A stretch of 6,705 nt of DNA, from positions 1 to 6,705 of the forward strand of contig CALFYB010000246.1 of assembly GCA_937952995.1 (NCBI GenBank), in the 5' to 3' direction. This document shows positions 5,793 through 6,705 of the stretch, in pieces; position 1 is the stretch's first letter; each line of letters starts with the position of its first letter. Origin of the DNA: an uncultured Caulobacteraceae bacterium. GTDB taxonomy: Bacteria > Pseudomonadota > Alphaproteobacteria > Caulobacterales > Caulobacteraceae. The notes beneath the pieces were generated by a model that saw nothing but the letters and a program-made list of their open reading frames with translations, was not told where the DNA came from and ran no database searches. A program made the position numbers and the translations under genes.

Positions 5793-6705
5793 CTACCAGG
5801 CCGTTTGGTCAATCTTCGAAACAACGGTATCGTCTTGGTTATTTACGATATCAAGACTATTTTCAAAATCCGCAAATATATCCATTAATTCATCAGCCGC
5901 CATTTGAGGCCGAGTACCCTCTGGAACCCGGTATCGCCAAAAGCTCAGCAGATGTTGAACAGCACCTAAGCGCTCACCTAGCGCCTTAAACAGTTCAGGC
6001 GCTGACAGGAGGAACGTTTTAAAGACCTGTGGGTCACTCTTTTGAGTAAGCATGTAATATGCATTGTCGTAAATCGCCAAGGTGTCGCTGACATTCTTGA
6101 CAGCCTTGTTGAAGCTACGCGAAATATTATCGCGCATATCTGAAATACGGAGTTTCTCTTCCCTAGTCGCCCTGCCGCGAGGAAGAACATTCTCAATCTC
6201 GGACAGGATCCGAGTCGCTCTGGGCATGAGGTCTTTGAGTTGCCACTTGTAGTAAAGGAAGGCCTTCCAGCAGAAAATGCCCTCTCTATACTGCAGATTG
6301 TCCATATGCAGCGTAAGGCGTAAGGCCTCGGTATCTGCCGCTCCAGTATTGGACAGCAGCTTCTTGGTTAGGATACTGGCCTGCTCAGCGTTTCCCTCAC
6401 TACCAAAGGACATTCTAACGAGCGCGCCAATCTCCGTCTCGACAAAGGCCAACATCCGGATGATGTCCGCCTCAGTGATTTGAAAATAGCAATTGGCAGG
6501 CTTAATCCCAAAGCGATCCAAGGTTTCGCGAAGCAAAAATGGATCTAGCGTCGGAATAGAGTCTAATTTTCTTAATATTTCTAAATCTTTTTGAAGTTCA
6601 GATTCAGTCTTGTTGAGGCTATTGCAAAGCATTTTCTCAAAATTTCGTTGCCCCACAAACACATAGCGCGCACCCATTTTGAGATCTCTTAGATCAATAG
6701 GCACT
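5793..6705 (-). CDS. Unrecognised protein, tandem paralog B, 5' end outside the window
   Basis: The stop is at 5793-5795 (minus strand) and the frame is still open at the right edge. The GTG at 6704 aligns with residue 78 of paralog A, inside a conserved strand, so it is not the start and about 77 N-terminal residues are missing. The full protein would be close to 380 residues, like paralog A. The 303 residues present align gap-free with paralog A: I counted 187 identities in 287 positions. Shared blocks are 'IPTLDPFLLRE' (50-60), 'QYREGIFCWKAFLYYKWQL' (138-156) and residues 231-261 (29 of 31 identical to A). Tails differ ('SKIDQTAW' against 'AVKSVWG'). No signal peptide or membrane segment can be judged in the visible part. 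GC drops to 18 of 60 at 6541-6600, unlike the GC-rich genes on the left. Function unknown; the paralogs could be partners or diverged versions of the same subunit. Confidence 0.88.
   Translation of the reverse strand, partial: VPIDLRDLKMGARYVFVGQRNFEKMLCNSLNKTESELQKDLEILRKLDSIPTLDPFLLRETLDRFGIKPANCYFQITEADIIRMLAFVETEIGALVRMSFGSEGNAEQASILTKKLLSNTGAADTEALRLTLHMDNLQYREGIFCWKAFLYYKWQLKDLMPRATRILSEIENVLPRGRATREEKLRISDMRDNISRSFNKAVKNVSDTLAIYDNAYYMLTQKSDPQVFKTFLLSAPELFKALGERLGAVQHLLSFWRYRVPEGTRPQMAADELMDIFADFENSLDIVNNQDDTVVSKIDQTAW

Overview
The window looks like chromosomal DNA from an alphaproteobacterium. The first ~4.3 kb is GC-rich, ATG/Shine-Dalgarno driven and carries gene types common in Caulobacterales and Sphingomonadales. 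The genus cannot be fixed from the sequence alone, so this assignment is inference.

Layout. (1) 1-1176, + strand: an alkylation-repair pair. The 3' end of an AlkA-type DNA-3-methyladenine glycosylase, cut by the left window edge, is followed 48 bases later by an Ogt-type O6-alkylguanine-DNA alkyltransferase. One enzyme excises N-alkylated bases by base excision repair; the other reverses O6-alkylguanine directly. (2) 1250-1411, +: a 53-codon gene for a small, basic, proline/lysine-rich protein of unknown function with a good ribosome binding site. (3) 1440-4297, +: an alpha/beta hydrolase followed by a class B flavoprotein monooxygenase of the Baeyer-Villiger type (BVMO). This pairing suggests a short pathway: the monooxygenase inserts oxygen into a ketone to give an ester or lactone, and the hydrolase opens it. 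The monooxygenase departs from its family signatures at two places, which may change what it does. (4) 4309-4329: a hairpin at the convergent junction. (5) 4330-6705, - strand: two tandem genes of one protein family I do not recognise, about 65% identical by hand alignment without gaps. They are separated by a 332-base AT-rich gap, and the upstream copy runs off the right edge.

Base composition changes near the convergent junction. Blocks I counted by hand are 63% GC at 3061-3120, 40% at 5281-5340 and 30% at 6541-6600. The paralog pair may therefore be acquired DNA or an accessory locus. The best candidates for something undescribed are this tandem paralog family and the BVMO-like enzyme with an altered fingerprint. 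No RNA gene, insertion sequence, CRISPR array or attachment site was seen.
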